Assembly (NCBI GenBank): GCA_023091735.1
Contig: JALKBU010000343.1
Span: 1-47,078 of the forward strand
Origin: Trichomonas tenax
Taxonomy: Eukaryota > Parabasalia > Trichomonadida > Trichomonadidae
Reading direction: 5' to 3'
Length of the DNA stretch: 47,078 nucleotides
How positions within the stretch are numbered: position 1 is the stretch's first letter; each line of letters opens with the position of its first letter. Shown piece by piece: positions 29,687 to 40,366 of the stretch. A program made the position numbers and the translations under genes. The notes beneath the pieces were generated by a model, which did not search any database, was not told the DNA's origin, and saw only the letters and a list, made by a program, of their open reading frames with translations.

Positions 29687-30407
29687 AATATATTGCCTCT
29701 GAAACAGCGAAAAATCGAAATAAAATCACATAATCATCAACATTTTATCAGCTTTAGAAAAGGTGATAACACTTCCCATTTCCCAAGAACTTGGGCTAAT
29801 ATTTAAAGAATATATATATCGCTATGAATTACTTTCAAACCTCGACTACCGCATAATTTGTTCTTACGGAAGCCGAGAAAAAGAAGTTGAAATATTTATA
29901 TAAAAATAGATATTTTTCTTTCTTTTTCACCTTTCAAGCCTTTTTTGACGTTTGCTTAATTTTTAAATTGCTACATTAACTTCATTTTTGATATAGGTTA
30001 TTATAGGCAAAACTAATTTTTTGAGCAAATTTCAAAATTTTTCTCCTTTAGGGGAAATTTAAATATTTTTTGATGAAATGTAAATTATAAGAAACAAATG
30101 CACCAATGGATTTAACAAGGTTGCAAATATATTTGTAACTACTTATTAATATTATTTATGGAAATTTACAAAAAAAAAAAAAGAAATCTGAAATAAGTGA
30201 ATTGAGCAGAATTTAGATATAAATGACAACAATTAAAAAGAATAACATAGATTTAATAAAAATAAAAAAATAAATAGGAAAAATTGTTAAAAAAAGAGGA
30301 TAATTAAAAGAATATTATTGTGGAATATACTTTGATATTGACGAATCAAATCAATTTAAGTGAGTTTGAGATTGAATCAGCTACTTCAGATGACAATAAG
30401 ATTATGT

Positions 30408-30522
30408 CAGAGCCTTCTAGTAGGTAAATTTCGAATTTGGACTCTGAAAAGCAAAATCATGGACTGGATTGCTAATCCAACGACGTATTATCCAAGACAG
30501 CCCATGATTTTGCTTTTCAGAG
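30408..30522. repeat. Hairpin unit 1 of a tandem pair
   Basis: The spacer (30408-30441, beginning CAGAGCCTTCTAGTAGG) is followed by a 21-bp perfect stem: 30442-30462 against 30502-30522. The 39-nt loop contains a 5-bp inner hairpin (GGATT gct AATCC). The loop begins ACTGGATTGCTAATCCAACG. Confidence 0.75.
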
Positions 30523-30642
30523 CCTTCTAGTAGGGAAATTTCGACGTTTGACTCTGGAAGGCTCGACTATGGACTGGCTTGCTAATCCAACGAAGCACTA
30601 TGATAAGGCCCAATCCAATCCACAGTCGAGCCTTCCAGAGTC
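30519..30642. repeat. Hairpin unit 2 of a tandem pair
   Basis: The same spacer (CAGAGCCTTCTAGTAGG, 30518-30534) is repeated. The stem GACTCTGGAAGGCTCGACT (30550-30568) pairs perfectly over 19 bp with 30624-30642 and extends 3-4 bp past one mismatch. The loop starts GGACTGGCTTGCTAATCCA, nearly identical to unit 1. Stem bases differ from unit 1 at about 7 positions, yet both stems stay paired. Confidence 0.75.
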
Positions 30643-30703
30643 AATCATAGCAAATGTTTTCATTTATATTAAAATTCAATACTCACACCTAATAATAGCA
30701 TAA

Positions 30704-30739
30704 TTTACATGTCAAATAATATCAAATCTGACATGTAAG
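30704..30739. promoter_or_regulatory. Inverted pair of the TTTACATGTCA motif
   Basis: TTTACATGTCA (30704-30714), a 14-nt gap, then TGACATGTAAG (30729-30739). It lies 60 nt after the hairpin pair and 600 nt before the orphan gene at 31343. Confidence 0.4.
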
Positions 30740-31342
30740 TAAGTTACTTTTCATGACACATTTTCATACCCTACATATTATAGCTATAATATGTCGTTAT
30801 TCGATATTTCACTGGATTGAATTATTTAAAAATAACAAAATAATCTAAATATATATGCATTAGAACACCTGCATATGGTGAATTAAGCCCCAAAATAGCA
30901 ATATAATTATCTCTATGTCCAAATATTGGCTAATGAAATGCAAATCTTTGATTTTCAACAATTGTAGCCAAAAGATGAGGCTACAGAGTCTATATAATCA
31001 ATTTATACTTCGCAGCTGTAATTTTTAAAAACCGTTTCCAAAAAAAAACATTTTCAATTTTTTGTGAGCTCACAGAAAATTTTGAAGGGAGAGAAAAAAG
31101 TTTTAACTTTGAAGAGATTCACAATAATAAACTTGCAAAGAGATATTTCCCTTCATGAAAAGCATGTTTATGGTCACAAAATCATTTAATTATGAATTGT
31201 GATTCAAATACTCACATTATTCATTCATCACAATAATCATTGATCCTGAAACAGGACAGAAGGAGTGTTATTAGGGAGCAAAACTTCCAATGTCATTTTT
31301 TTATTCATTTTGAAGTTTTCAGAGCATAAATTTTTATAAATA

Positions 31343-31792
31343 ATGCAGTACGCCGCAGACATAATCAGCACAAGGAAGCCCAGGAGGTACAACTTCACTA
31401 CAAAGAAGTCCCTGAGAGACCACAAAAAGATCTACATGAGGGTCATGAAAACAGGGGTGAAAATGGATTTAGTGTCCGAATGCTTGGATAGAGCCAATGG
31501 CTCGAAGGTCACGTACACCATTCTGCTGAGTTTCGCTGATAAACTGTCAAAAAAGCTGTGGATCAAACTTGACCGATTAGCAAAAAGAAATAAAGATGCT
31601 CTTCTGTGCTGGTATGCGGAAAATTGGGAATGCATACGTCCACATCTTAGTGATATTAAGAATCTGGAAGAGGAAACGCAAAATCAAGCAACATTTACAA
31701 TATCATCATCAGTTAATTACGATGCTCCAAACACATGTCATCCAGAGATCATAGACCCATCAAACTTATTGACGCTGCTCAATTATCACTAA
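31343..31792 (+). CDS. Orphan family protein, copy 1
   Basis: 149 residues from ATG 31343. Basic, helical, no leader or membrane span. Residues 1-100 align without gaps larger than one residue with the protein encoded at 38648-39034: DIISTR...RRY / DIIETR...HRY, SLRDH / SVRDH, GVKMD / GIKVD, LDRLAKRN (76-83) and CWYAENW (89-95). The C-terminal 50 residues are Asn/Thr-rich and not shared. The conserved RDH, LDRLAKRN and CWYAENW blocks suggest a compact helical domain, possibly DNA- or RNA-binding given its basic charge. I do not recognise the family. It stands alone in a 10-kb gene-poor stretch. Confidence 0.7.
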   Translation: MQYAADIISTRKPRRYNFTTKKSLRDHKKIYMRVMKTGVKMDLVSECLDRANGSKVTYTILLSFADKLSKKLWIKLDRLAKRNKDALLCWYAENWECIRPHLSDIKNLEEETQNQATFTISSSVNYDAPNTCHPEIIDPSNLLTLLNYH

Positions 31793-32435
31793 TTCGAAAT
31801 AGATTTCCAGTAATTTTATTATAGAGTATTTTCTGACGATATTAGAGGTCTACAGACATATTCTCTTGTATTTGTACACTTAAAATATGTTTTTATTTTT
31901 GAAAAACAAAACTTTAAAATAATCGTTAAAATTCAAAACTATCATGATTTGAAAGCAGAATAATTTTTATCAAAATATTTTTCTGAGAAAAAAATTTCAA
32001 TGTGGATTAATTTCAATGAAACCGTTTTAAAAATTTGACAGTTTTTTGTGAATTTAAATTTAAATTTAAACAATTGTTTATTCATAATTTATCAATAAAA
32101 CTTGTCACAGTTTATTGGTATGGATGTAAAAAAGAGGAATAATAAGGAAACTAAAATATTGTTGATATATTTTTCATAACGTTGTATTTAAAATAAATCA
32201 TTAGTAAATATGATATATCAATCGTATCTGGATTATAAATATAAAAGTCTGCTGAACAATATTTGATATTTATTTTAAATCGAAATATATTAAAACAAAA
32301 TTGTGGAGAATAGAGGATGAATTCATTATTGTTCTCTTGTTATTAGAATGGATGTAATAGTCTCAAGTTCTGAAGCTTGTTAATTAATTGGAAAACAATG
32401 CAGATCTTTTGAAGGAAAATGATTTTGTGATATTC

Positions 32436-32457
32436 AAAAAAAAAAAAAAAAAAAAAA
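32436..32457. repeat. A22 homopolymer
   Basis: Uninterrupted run of 22 A residues in non-coding DNA. It could be a slippage tract or the tail of a retroposed sequence, but no source gene is visible next to it. Confidence 0.8.
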
Positions 32458-32918
32458 TCCGCTATATTGGCTCAAATCCTCATTAAGGCATTAGCAAATT
32501 TTGTAGGAATTTTCACAAAATTCTGCCACAGGCTTATTTTTCAAAATTCTTGTAGAAAAACGGTCTACTGATGATGGAAATGAGGGATCTAAGGTCAAAA
32601 TGCGAAATGAATATCCTCAAATATTCACAATCGAAAGAAAATCTTTTTCAGAATTTTGTGAACTCTTTTTTCATGCGAAAAAAGATTTTGTCGTTATTTC
32701 TCGATTTTCCTGCTCCCTTAGTCATAAGGAGCAGAGTTACGACAACTGTAAAAAATAAAATGCAATTTTGACAATCGATCCATAAAAAGTAATATCTATC
32801 TAAAACTACACTGGACTCGTCTCTGCTATGATGTGAATAATGGGTACCATTCATCTAAAATCTCTTTTTTCTTCATAAGTCATTCAATCGAAAAATGCCT
32901 GGTGAAAAAATCAAGGCT

Positions 32919-33122
32919 TTAAGGTGAAAATTTTCTTAATTTGCTTTCTCCTCTCCCCAGCATGCTGTGTCCAACTGCAAAATAGCGAGGATAGGCTCTC
33001 AAGGGCGTATAATTCTCATTTTGATTATTCATGACACTTTTTATTGCCCAACTTTGATGTTCTTCTCCTTCTGCTATTATCGATTCACTGAGCAGCTTCT
33101 CAACGATTTTAGTTTCGTCCAT
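32919..33122 (-). CDS. Hypothetical 67-residue protein
   Basis: ATG 33122-33120 begins MDETKIVEKLLSES. The middle (SWAIKSVMNNQNENYTPLRAYPRYF) and GC content are more protein-like than the surrounding desert. About 60 nt upstream is an unusual GC patch (TTGGGCGCGCGAG, 33181-33193) resembling an E2F-type site. No family recognised, no canonical Inr seen. Could be a gene remnant. Confidence 0.35.
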   Translation of the reverse strand: MDETKIVEKLLSESIIAEGEEHQSWAIKSVMNNQNENYTPLRAYPRYFAVGHSMLGRGESKLRKFSP

Positions 33123-33549
33123 ATATATCCACTGTTATAAGATTTCTTAATGATATAGTTAAATGATAGTATTTTTCGATTTGGGCGCGCGAGTGATAGA
33201 GAGCTTTCGGTGGATGTTCATTTATGTATCGAAAATCATTGATGGTATTTTGTTATGCTTATATTTTTAATATAAAGCTATGTTTTTTTTCATATTTTAG
33301 ATTTAATCGATAGCGATTTATGTATTGATGTTCATTGTATGGTATATGACATTTGGGTAAAAATATATATTTTTTAAACATATATTAAATTGTTTAATCA
33401 TAAACATATATCTAAAATTGAATGCTATTGAATGGTGATTTCGTGTAAACTATTGAAAAAGCTCTGACTAGATTTTGAATGGAAAACTATTCAATTTTTG
33501 CAATGAAATAATCGTTTAGTATTGAAATAAAAAATCATTAAAAATTTAA

Positions 33550-33632
33550 AAAGGGACTACAATCAACATTTATCATTTTTCATTTTATGAAAATTTTATA
33601 AAATGTTCATACATGAACATTTGTAGCCCTTT
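33550..33632. repeat. 83-nt foldback structure
   Basis: Outer arms AAAGGGACTACAA (33550-33562) and TTTGTAGCCCTTT (33620-33632) pair over 12 bp with one bulged A. Inside are CATTTTAT/ATAAAATG (33581-33588 with 33598-33605) and a perfect 22-nt palindrome (33601-33622) formed by AAATGTTCAT and its complement around AC. Confidence 0.5.
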
Positions 33633-36600
33633 GATTTACTATTTTGGGGACATCTTAAGGAGAGCATGATCAAGAATCATATGCTCGATTCAATATATAC
33701 TTCTGGCTTGTTTTCTTTAACTTTTTATGATATGAGAATTCAAAATGTTGCTTGAAAATATAATCAACAACTGTGCATTAGTAAGCATATTGATTTGAAG
33801 AAGAGGACAGGACTAAAAACGTGAAGAATTAAAGAATTCAAAATCATATGTGATTGAAATTTCGACTTTTGGGGAAATCTGCATTATGAGGATAATGTAG
33901 TTCCATGGTGTAAATGATTTTTGGGGTTAACTATCTCCAATAGTAAGGAGACAATCATGGATCAGATACTAAACGTACGATATTCTAAAATGACCTTATT
34001 GTTGTTGTTGTTGTTATTCATGATCTCCAATAATTAGAAAATCCGATTCTCTGCTCAAGATTAGTCAAACATGAAATTTTAAAACTTTGACAAGATGAAA
34101 CTCAACATAACTCAATTTTGGTTTCGTGGTTTTGAAATATACACAAAACAGCAGATGAAAATCATGTTATTTCATAATTTTATCAAAAGAAGAAAACATG
34201 TTTTGTGAAAAAGTCATCAAATCTGGTTTTGCTCTTTTCAGTCTGACTTTCCTATAGATGTACAAGTTGAACAGCGCACAATTATTTAAAAGAATGAGAC
34301 TTTTTTTTATTTTGAAAATATGATTTTATACCTGCAATATTACTGCTAGGCATAGAATAAAAGATTTGTTGGCATAACATATAAGAATCTCATACAATTT
34401 GCCTTCAAAAATTGAACATTTTATTCGAATAATGTAAATTTTGCATTTTTAGGTCAAATATCTTTCTTTAGTCAATATAGTTTACTTTTATCATGTTATT
34501 TTCTCATTTCATTATAGTTTTCATATTTCCGACGAAATTTGCAGATTTTAGGAATTTGAAGTAAAAATACCATCTCTATATTGAATGGCATTCTATATAA
34601 TAAAAATTAGCAAAAAATTTAAACTTTGAAATAAATACTGTAAACATTATTTAATTCATGTTTTGTTAATTTTTTTGAATATTTTTGCACGTTAAAAGTT
34701 CTCAAAAAATTGAGACACATCAGACATTTTGTACGGACTATAAAAATATTTGAATATTTTTCGATATTTTTTCCCAAATATAATTAATCTAAAAGAATCA
34801 TTATTGGATTAGAATAATAAAAGAATGATTAATGGATATTTTGTTATTAATAAGGAATTTTGATATTTTGAAAAATCCAAAATTAATAGGTCGAGATTGA
34901 ATATATAATATGAGAACAATGTAAATTTGCTGATGATAAATCAAATGATGTTTTAAATTGCTGATATATTTGAAATCATGATAAAATCGGCCAAAGATCG
35001 CCAAAAATTAGGATATAGACATTTGGATACTATCTAAAAGTAATGAAATGGTCTAAATCTCCCAAATAGAACTTTCCAAAGCTTTTAGATTTGAATCATG
35101 TTTTTTCTTTATTGAACAATATAAAACAGCTTTTGAAAATCATGCATCATCGAATGCTTTCCATATCTGTGTACAACAATATTATCAAAAATCTGTTTAC
35201 GAGTAGATATAATAACTTTTCTATCAAATCATTGTGTTCCGCAGAAATCATCACCACTTGAAGAACTATTTAGAACACTTAACTAAGTTGTATTCTCCAT
35301 TAAACGATATTTGATAACATTTGTTGTAACTAAATGAAATTATTATTGTGAAAAGTTGTTTTTTCAAGAAAAATTATATATAATCATTCATATTTTATTG
35401 TAAATATCGGACTAGTTCGCTGTAATCAATGGTTCTGTGAAGAATTTTAAGTAAAATGTTGTTCAATAAATTTTAAAAGAATTTTTTTCCGCAGCATTCA
35501 AATTGTTCTTCAATGAGAATCTTCGCACGATATTGTTTTTTATTGAAATTCTTCTTACTTCTGTTGCCTTTTTGTTACCATATATTCTCTTTTCATTCAT
35601 TTATTTTTCGTTATTTTTTAAGGAAAACTCTAAAATAGACATCTCCATCGCTTAAGAGACATGATTTGATTACTGTTAAGGTTAAAATCGTAATTGAATG
35701 ATGTTTGAGAATCTGATTCAGGGTAACGATAGGTTGATAGATTCTCAAATATACTTTATCATTCTTATCGCTCTACTGCCAATTTGGATGTGGTTGACTT
35801 TTGCTATAAAAATTAAAATATTATTGAAGAATCTTTATTATCGATTTCCAAGTTGTTGTTATTTTAGAAATTATTTTATTTTACGATATTGTGAATATTC
35901 TACAATGAATTATGCTGAAATCTAATCTCATGAAAATGTTATGTCTAATCGACTTCTGGTATCTTATTGTTATACCAAAAGCCCAAAGATGATTAAAAGT
36001 CGATCTAAAAGAGTTAATGTCAAAATATTCAATTCAATGAAATATATAATATATCTTTGATATTATAGTTCTATTCACGAAGCTAAACATGAGCAGTGGT
36101 TTCAATTGGTTTCTCTGCATAATTACAATTTTTCTCATTATAACACTTTTGCTGCTGTAATCCTTTATAGCATAAGGATCCGTTTACGGATTATACCGTT
36201 TTAAGACGTAATAAAAGAGATAAAAAGTGTATATTTTGAGATTTCCCATAATATTCTGAGTTCGATGTAAAACAATAGGTAACATATATAGCCTATACTC
36301 TGGGGAGTTAATATATAAGTTATCAACTGTCAATGGAAATTTTCGAGAAATTGATGAAATTGGAAATACAAAATCAGATTACGGCTTTATTGTTTTTTTT
36401 TTTTATAATTTTACGCACTACAGAATTATAGTTTATCAAAACTCAAAGATGTAAAAATGACTTCCAAGAATTTAAATCTGTTGCCAAAAGATGTTCCACA
36501 GCAAAACAAAGTCCCACAGATACAGGTAAATGAGTGGTAACCTGATAGGAGGTGTGTGTACAAACGATAATAATGCCAAGCGAAATATGATTCAAATTCA

Positions 36601-38194
36601 AACAAAACACATCTTATCCACAGCGCAAGGCCTGGCTTATATCAGAAGCCGAATAAAAGTGTTTACAGATTGAATGGATGGCTGGAAACGGGAGTTTTAA
36701 TATAAACACTTCACCTCATTCCAAAATAATTATGAAAAGAAAAAATAAGTTATTTACGCTCCCCAAATATCAGAGATAAAACAGCGATTTTTGATGCAAT
36801 TTGTTCTCCTATCCTCGGAGTGTGATATAATACAAGTGAGAAATCTGATTTTTTGACAAATTTCGTGATTTTGAAAGTTTTTGGAGCTTTCACTTTTCAT
36901 AGTTTTCAAGCAAAATATCACTCGCCATCTTATAAGGCATAAGTTCCTGCTTATGTGAGTCGAATATAAGCAAAAAATAACAAAAATACCCTCCTTTTCC
37001 AACTTTTAGACCATCAAAAAATGAAGGGTGTCGAATTCCAATAATGGGAGATGATTCAGAGCTCCAAATTATGCAATCATGTAGGCATGAGGCTGTAGAT
37101 TGAATTTATGTGGTTTATATGGAAATATCACACCATGACTGAGATCGCATCAGATTCGATTTTCAAAGTTGGTACAAAAGTAGGGTATAGCATCATCATG
37201 ATATGGGTATTGTATCATCATACTTATATCAATCCAAATCATTGCCAATAATGCTATATTATAGATTATAATATGCCTCTCCCTACTTTTGAGAGCTTGT
37301 ATTATTTGTAATATGTTACTATGTTGTTGGCATGTGATATATTTATAATAAATATTGCTATTTACTCAATAATAAGCTGATATCAAATTGTTAATGAAAA
37401 ATATGAAACGATATTATATATATTTAACACTACAACTAAGTTATATCTGCCCATACATGTTTGATCTGGTTCTAACCCCAGAGTTGATACACTCCTAGAA
37501 AATCCGCAAAACAATATTGCATATTTGTTGATTTAAACATGATCATTATGTGTAAATAAGATATTTACTAATACTGATATATATATAAATTCATACATTA
37601 TCGATTAAAAAAATAAAAATAAAATCACACTATTTTGGACAAATTTAATATCAAATTTCACCAATCGTATAAAAATACAGAATAACCATTATAATATTTA
37701 TCTAAAGGTAACACATATATGTGTAGATACCATAGGAGTCTTCGCAGATAACATTTTGAATTAGTTTCTCTCATTGTGTCATATCGTCATCGGTCAACAA
37801 TAAGTGATACTAGCTCGGACTATGCACAGCTCTATTGACTAACTATTGAATGGAATGATACATCATATGCATGTGAATATATTATAACCTATGTCTATCC
37901 AATGAATACAAATATATTGTAGTGAAACGCCCTCGTTAATGAGCACATCCTTTATCACTTTTAAGTAGAAAACATTCCGATTTTTCGATACTACACAACT
38001 ATTAAGGTGCAATAAAATGCATACAAGCAGTTAAAGACAGCTTTCATACCTTATTGAATCTTCAATAAGTAATTACAAACCAAACAATCCAATTGAACCT
38101 TAAATTTCTTCTAGATTCATATTCTTGTAGCAACAAATCGAGATTAAGCGAATTCTTGCTTTTTTAGGTACAGCCCCCTTTTTATGATCGAAAT

Positions 38195-38230
38195 TTTACG
38201 TGTCGAAAAAATACAAATTTACCATGTAAA
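38195..38230. promoter_or_regulatory. Degenerate inverted pair of the TTTACATGTCA motif
   Basis: TTTACGTGTCG (38195-38205), a 14-nt gap, then TACCATGTAAA (38220-38230). It lies about 420 nt beyond the stop of the orphan copy 2 gene. Confidence 0.3.
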
Positions 38231-38647
38231 TATATCACTTTTTGAGCTCTCATTTCCTTTCACAACACCTATATAATATAATTTATCATTATTTTTGATC
38301 ATTTTATTTATAAAAACAAAAAATATCACGCTTTCATTCAAAGCTGTTTCAGGGCCTCAAAGTTAAAAATCATGCTACATTTCTATGGGTGTATAAATTT
38401 GCAATAATTATAATGTCAAATTGGCGAAAAATTTATAAATGAAATAAATTTGGCGAAACCAAATAAGACAGAAAGAATGTGTTTAGTATGAAACAATATC
38501 AGTAATGATAGACATTCTCCAAGCGGCCTTTTTTGCGATGAAAATTGATCATTGATAAAAGTGATTCAAATTCTCATCTTTCAATAGCTAATTCAAGAGC
38601 TGATATAAGTCCAAAGGATCAATTCCTTTGGCTTTCTTGACCGGGAT

Positions 38648-39034
38648 CTATTCTTCTGTCAAAGGAGATGATGGAGATGTTTGATTAATCTTTTGCCAAG
38701 AACAATCATTATACCTAAAATCAACGAGGAATGGGAGGACAGCATCCCAGTTTTCTGCGTACCAGCACACCAATGCGTTCCTGTTCCTTTTAGCGAGCCG
38801 ATCTAACTTCAAATTCAAAATATTGACAATCCTTGTTGAATACTCCAAGAGAATTGCGCATTTCAAGTGCTTTCCAAACAGTTTGTCTATGTACGTTCCG
38901 ACATAATCGACTTTGATTCCATTTTTGTCAATCCTCGCCAGAACTCTGGAATGGTCCCTGACGCTCTGGGCTGTCTTTCTCTTGTATCTGTGAACAACGC
39001 GTGTCTCAATTATATCCCTAAAGTCTTCACTCAT
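38648..39034 (-). CDS. Orphan family protein, copy 2
   Basis: 128 residues from ATG 39034-39032; the frame is open 13 codons further to a GTG, which I reject because an initiator (TCACTTAATAACA) sits immediately upstream of this ATG. It is a homologue of the protein at 31343-31792: RDIIETR, SVRDH, GIKVD, LDRLAKRN (77-84) and CWYAENW (90-96) are shared, and the C-terminal 25 residues are not. Basic, helical, no leader. The two genes face each other across the gene desert. Overall the two proteins are clearly diverged, so the duplication is old and both copies have kept their frame, arguing for function. Family not recognised. Confidence 0.7.
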   Translation of the reverse strand: MSEDFRDIIETRVVHRYKRKTAQSVRDHSRVLARIDKNGIKVDYVGTYIDKLFGKHLKCAILLEYSTRIVNILNLKLDRLAKRNRNALVCWYAENWDAVLPFLVDFRYNDCSWQKINQTSPSSPLTEE

Positions 39035-39047
39035 TGTTATTAAGTGA
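39035..39047 (-). promoter_or_regulatory. Initiator (Inr) of orphan copy 2
   Basis: Minus-strand TCACTTAATAACA ends at the ATG; +1 at the A (39045) gives an 11-nt 5' UTR. It decides the ATG over the upstream GTG. Confidence 0.5.
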
Positions 39048-39976
39048 CAGAAATTAAAATAAATTTCTCCCACAAATTCGTAAAATTTTGAGAAAAGAGT
39101 TAAAATCTATGCACTGGATTTCGATTTAAACAGTTTTTAGAAAATATCTAAAAATTGAGAGGGCTCACAAAATTTCACTCATTTAAATATTTCTATTTAG
39201 ACGAAATAATGCTATATCAGTAAAGAAATGATTTAATTTTCTGAACTTCTTCAGAATTTAAATGAAGTACTTCTCAAATTTTTGTGTTATGTCATAAAAG
39301 AAAAAGATTTTATGTTTTTATGAATCTCCTCTTTTCAGAAAGCAGAATTATCTTTGTCAGTAAATTAATGAAAAGTGAACTGAGTTATTGGCGTAAAAAT
39401 AATCAATCACATTTTTACATGATGATTATTTTGCTATTCAACCCATAAGTGAGCCAAATCCAACTAAAAATTAGCATAAAATCATTTTAAATTATATGGT
39501 CTATTTTCTATCATGAAAAAGAATGCAGAAATAAATCGAAAAAGAATGTTTTGAATGCACTCACAAATTTTCGCAATAAATCGATGCACAGTTTTATACA
39601 ATATTTAAAAATCTTTTACCACGCTCCACAGAGAGCTCTGTGTAGTGTTTGATTGGTTATTTTTGATTGTATTATATTCTTATGGGTCATTTAAAAAATT
39701 CAAACTCTAAAGAATATATTCAGTACTTGTAAATTGTTACAGGGCTAACTTGCGCATGTTATATTGATAGTTTGTGGCTTTTTGGCTTCCGCAGAATGCT
39801 CAAATCTTGTTTCTTTGACGACCAGATTAATCAAGTTTTTGATTATTTGTATTTTTTGCTTGTTTAGTAAGTCTATTGTGATGTATGTGATGTGTATAGC
39901 ACGTTTATATGGAAATAACAATATGATGAGCAAAATGAATTGAATTTATCTTCATTAAAGGTATTTTAGCTTGTTT

Positions 39977-40080
39977 AAACTACATTTTTTAATCTAGGTA
40001 CTCCTCTCAATTTTTAAGGGGTCCCCCTCAATATTGTGAGGAACACGCCCGTAGAGTACCTAGATTAAAAAATGTAGTTT
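39977..40080. repeat. 104-nt long hairpin with 27-bp perfect stem
   Basis: Left arm 39977-40003 and right arm 40054-40080 are perfect reverse complements over 27 bp (beginning AAACTACATTTTTTAATC). The 50-nt loop itself folds: CCTCTCAATTTTTAAGGGG (40003-40021) pairs imperfectly with CCCCTCAATATTGTGAGG (40024-40041). Length, stem and loop size resemble the pair at 30408-30642, but the sequence is different. Confidence 0.75.
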
Positions 40081-40366
40081 ACGCTATATATAGACGCATA
40101 AAATTGTATAGCATTGGATCTAAACGTGAGCATCGATTAATAATATGCATTATTTTGAGGTTATTCTTGTAACTATATTTATCAAAAGAAGTGCATCGAT
40201 ATGCCCAAAAGAGCCTCAAAGCGTGGAATTTAAAACGCTAAATGGAAATTGTTTGTTTTTGGAGGAGAATCATGAGCAATTGGAAACCTTATTGTCATGT
40301 TTTTAATCTCAAACAACGAATTTCCAAAGATTAAAAGCGAATCATCAGCCGCCGAAAGCGCAGTTG

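Larger units (their letters stand above)
29687..31342. other. Non-coding region with hairpin pair
   Basis: No gene seen. Holds a perfect 14-nt palindrome CCCAAGAACTTGGG (29782-29795), A-rich tracts (30170-30310), the tandem hairpins (30408-30642) and an inverted ACATGTCA pair (30704-30739). Confidence 0.45.
31793..38647. other. 6.9 kb gene desert
   Basis: AT-rich DNA with no gene-sized frame other than the 67-codon ORF at 32919-33122. Noted content: an A22 run (32436-32457), a (TTG)n tract (33998-34016), a foldback structure (33550-33632), small palindromes around 36155-36200 and an ACATGT dyad (38195-38230). A 75-codon frame at 35698-35925 has a hydrophobic middle but no coding-like composition. 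Confidence 0.5.
39035..40366. other. Intergenic with palindromes
   Basis: No gene supported. Contains the 16-nt palindrome CACAGAGAGCTCTGTG (39627-39642) and the long hairpin 39977-40080. A minus frame at 39745-39933 (starting TTG, ending KKPQTINITCAS) is not called. Confidence 0.4.

Noticed and set aside
30408..30642. CRISPR array
   Set aside because: Only two units, long palindromic stems rather than short repeats with unique spacers, and a eukaryotic context.
33998..34016. (TTG)n microsatellite as a functional element
   Set aside because: Short simple repeat, common in AT-rich intergenic DNA.
35698..35925. 75-codon frame with a membrane-like helix
   Set aside because: ATG present but the composition matches random AT-rich DNA and there is no initiator.
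36754..37002. 82-codon minus-strand frame in the desert
   Set aside because: Begins with TTG, Cys/Ile/Phe-rich, no gene-like pattern.
39745..39933. 62-codon minus-strand frame ending KKPQTINITCAS
   Set aside because: No ATG at the start and no recognisable domain; possible remnant only.
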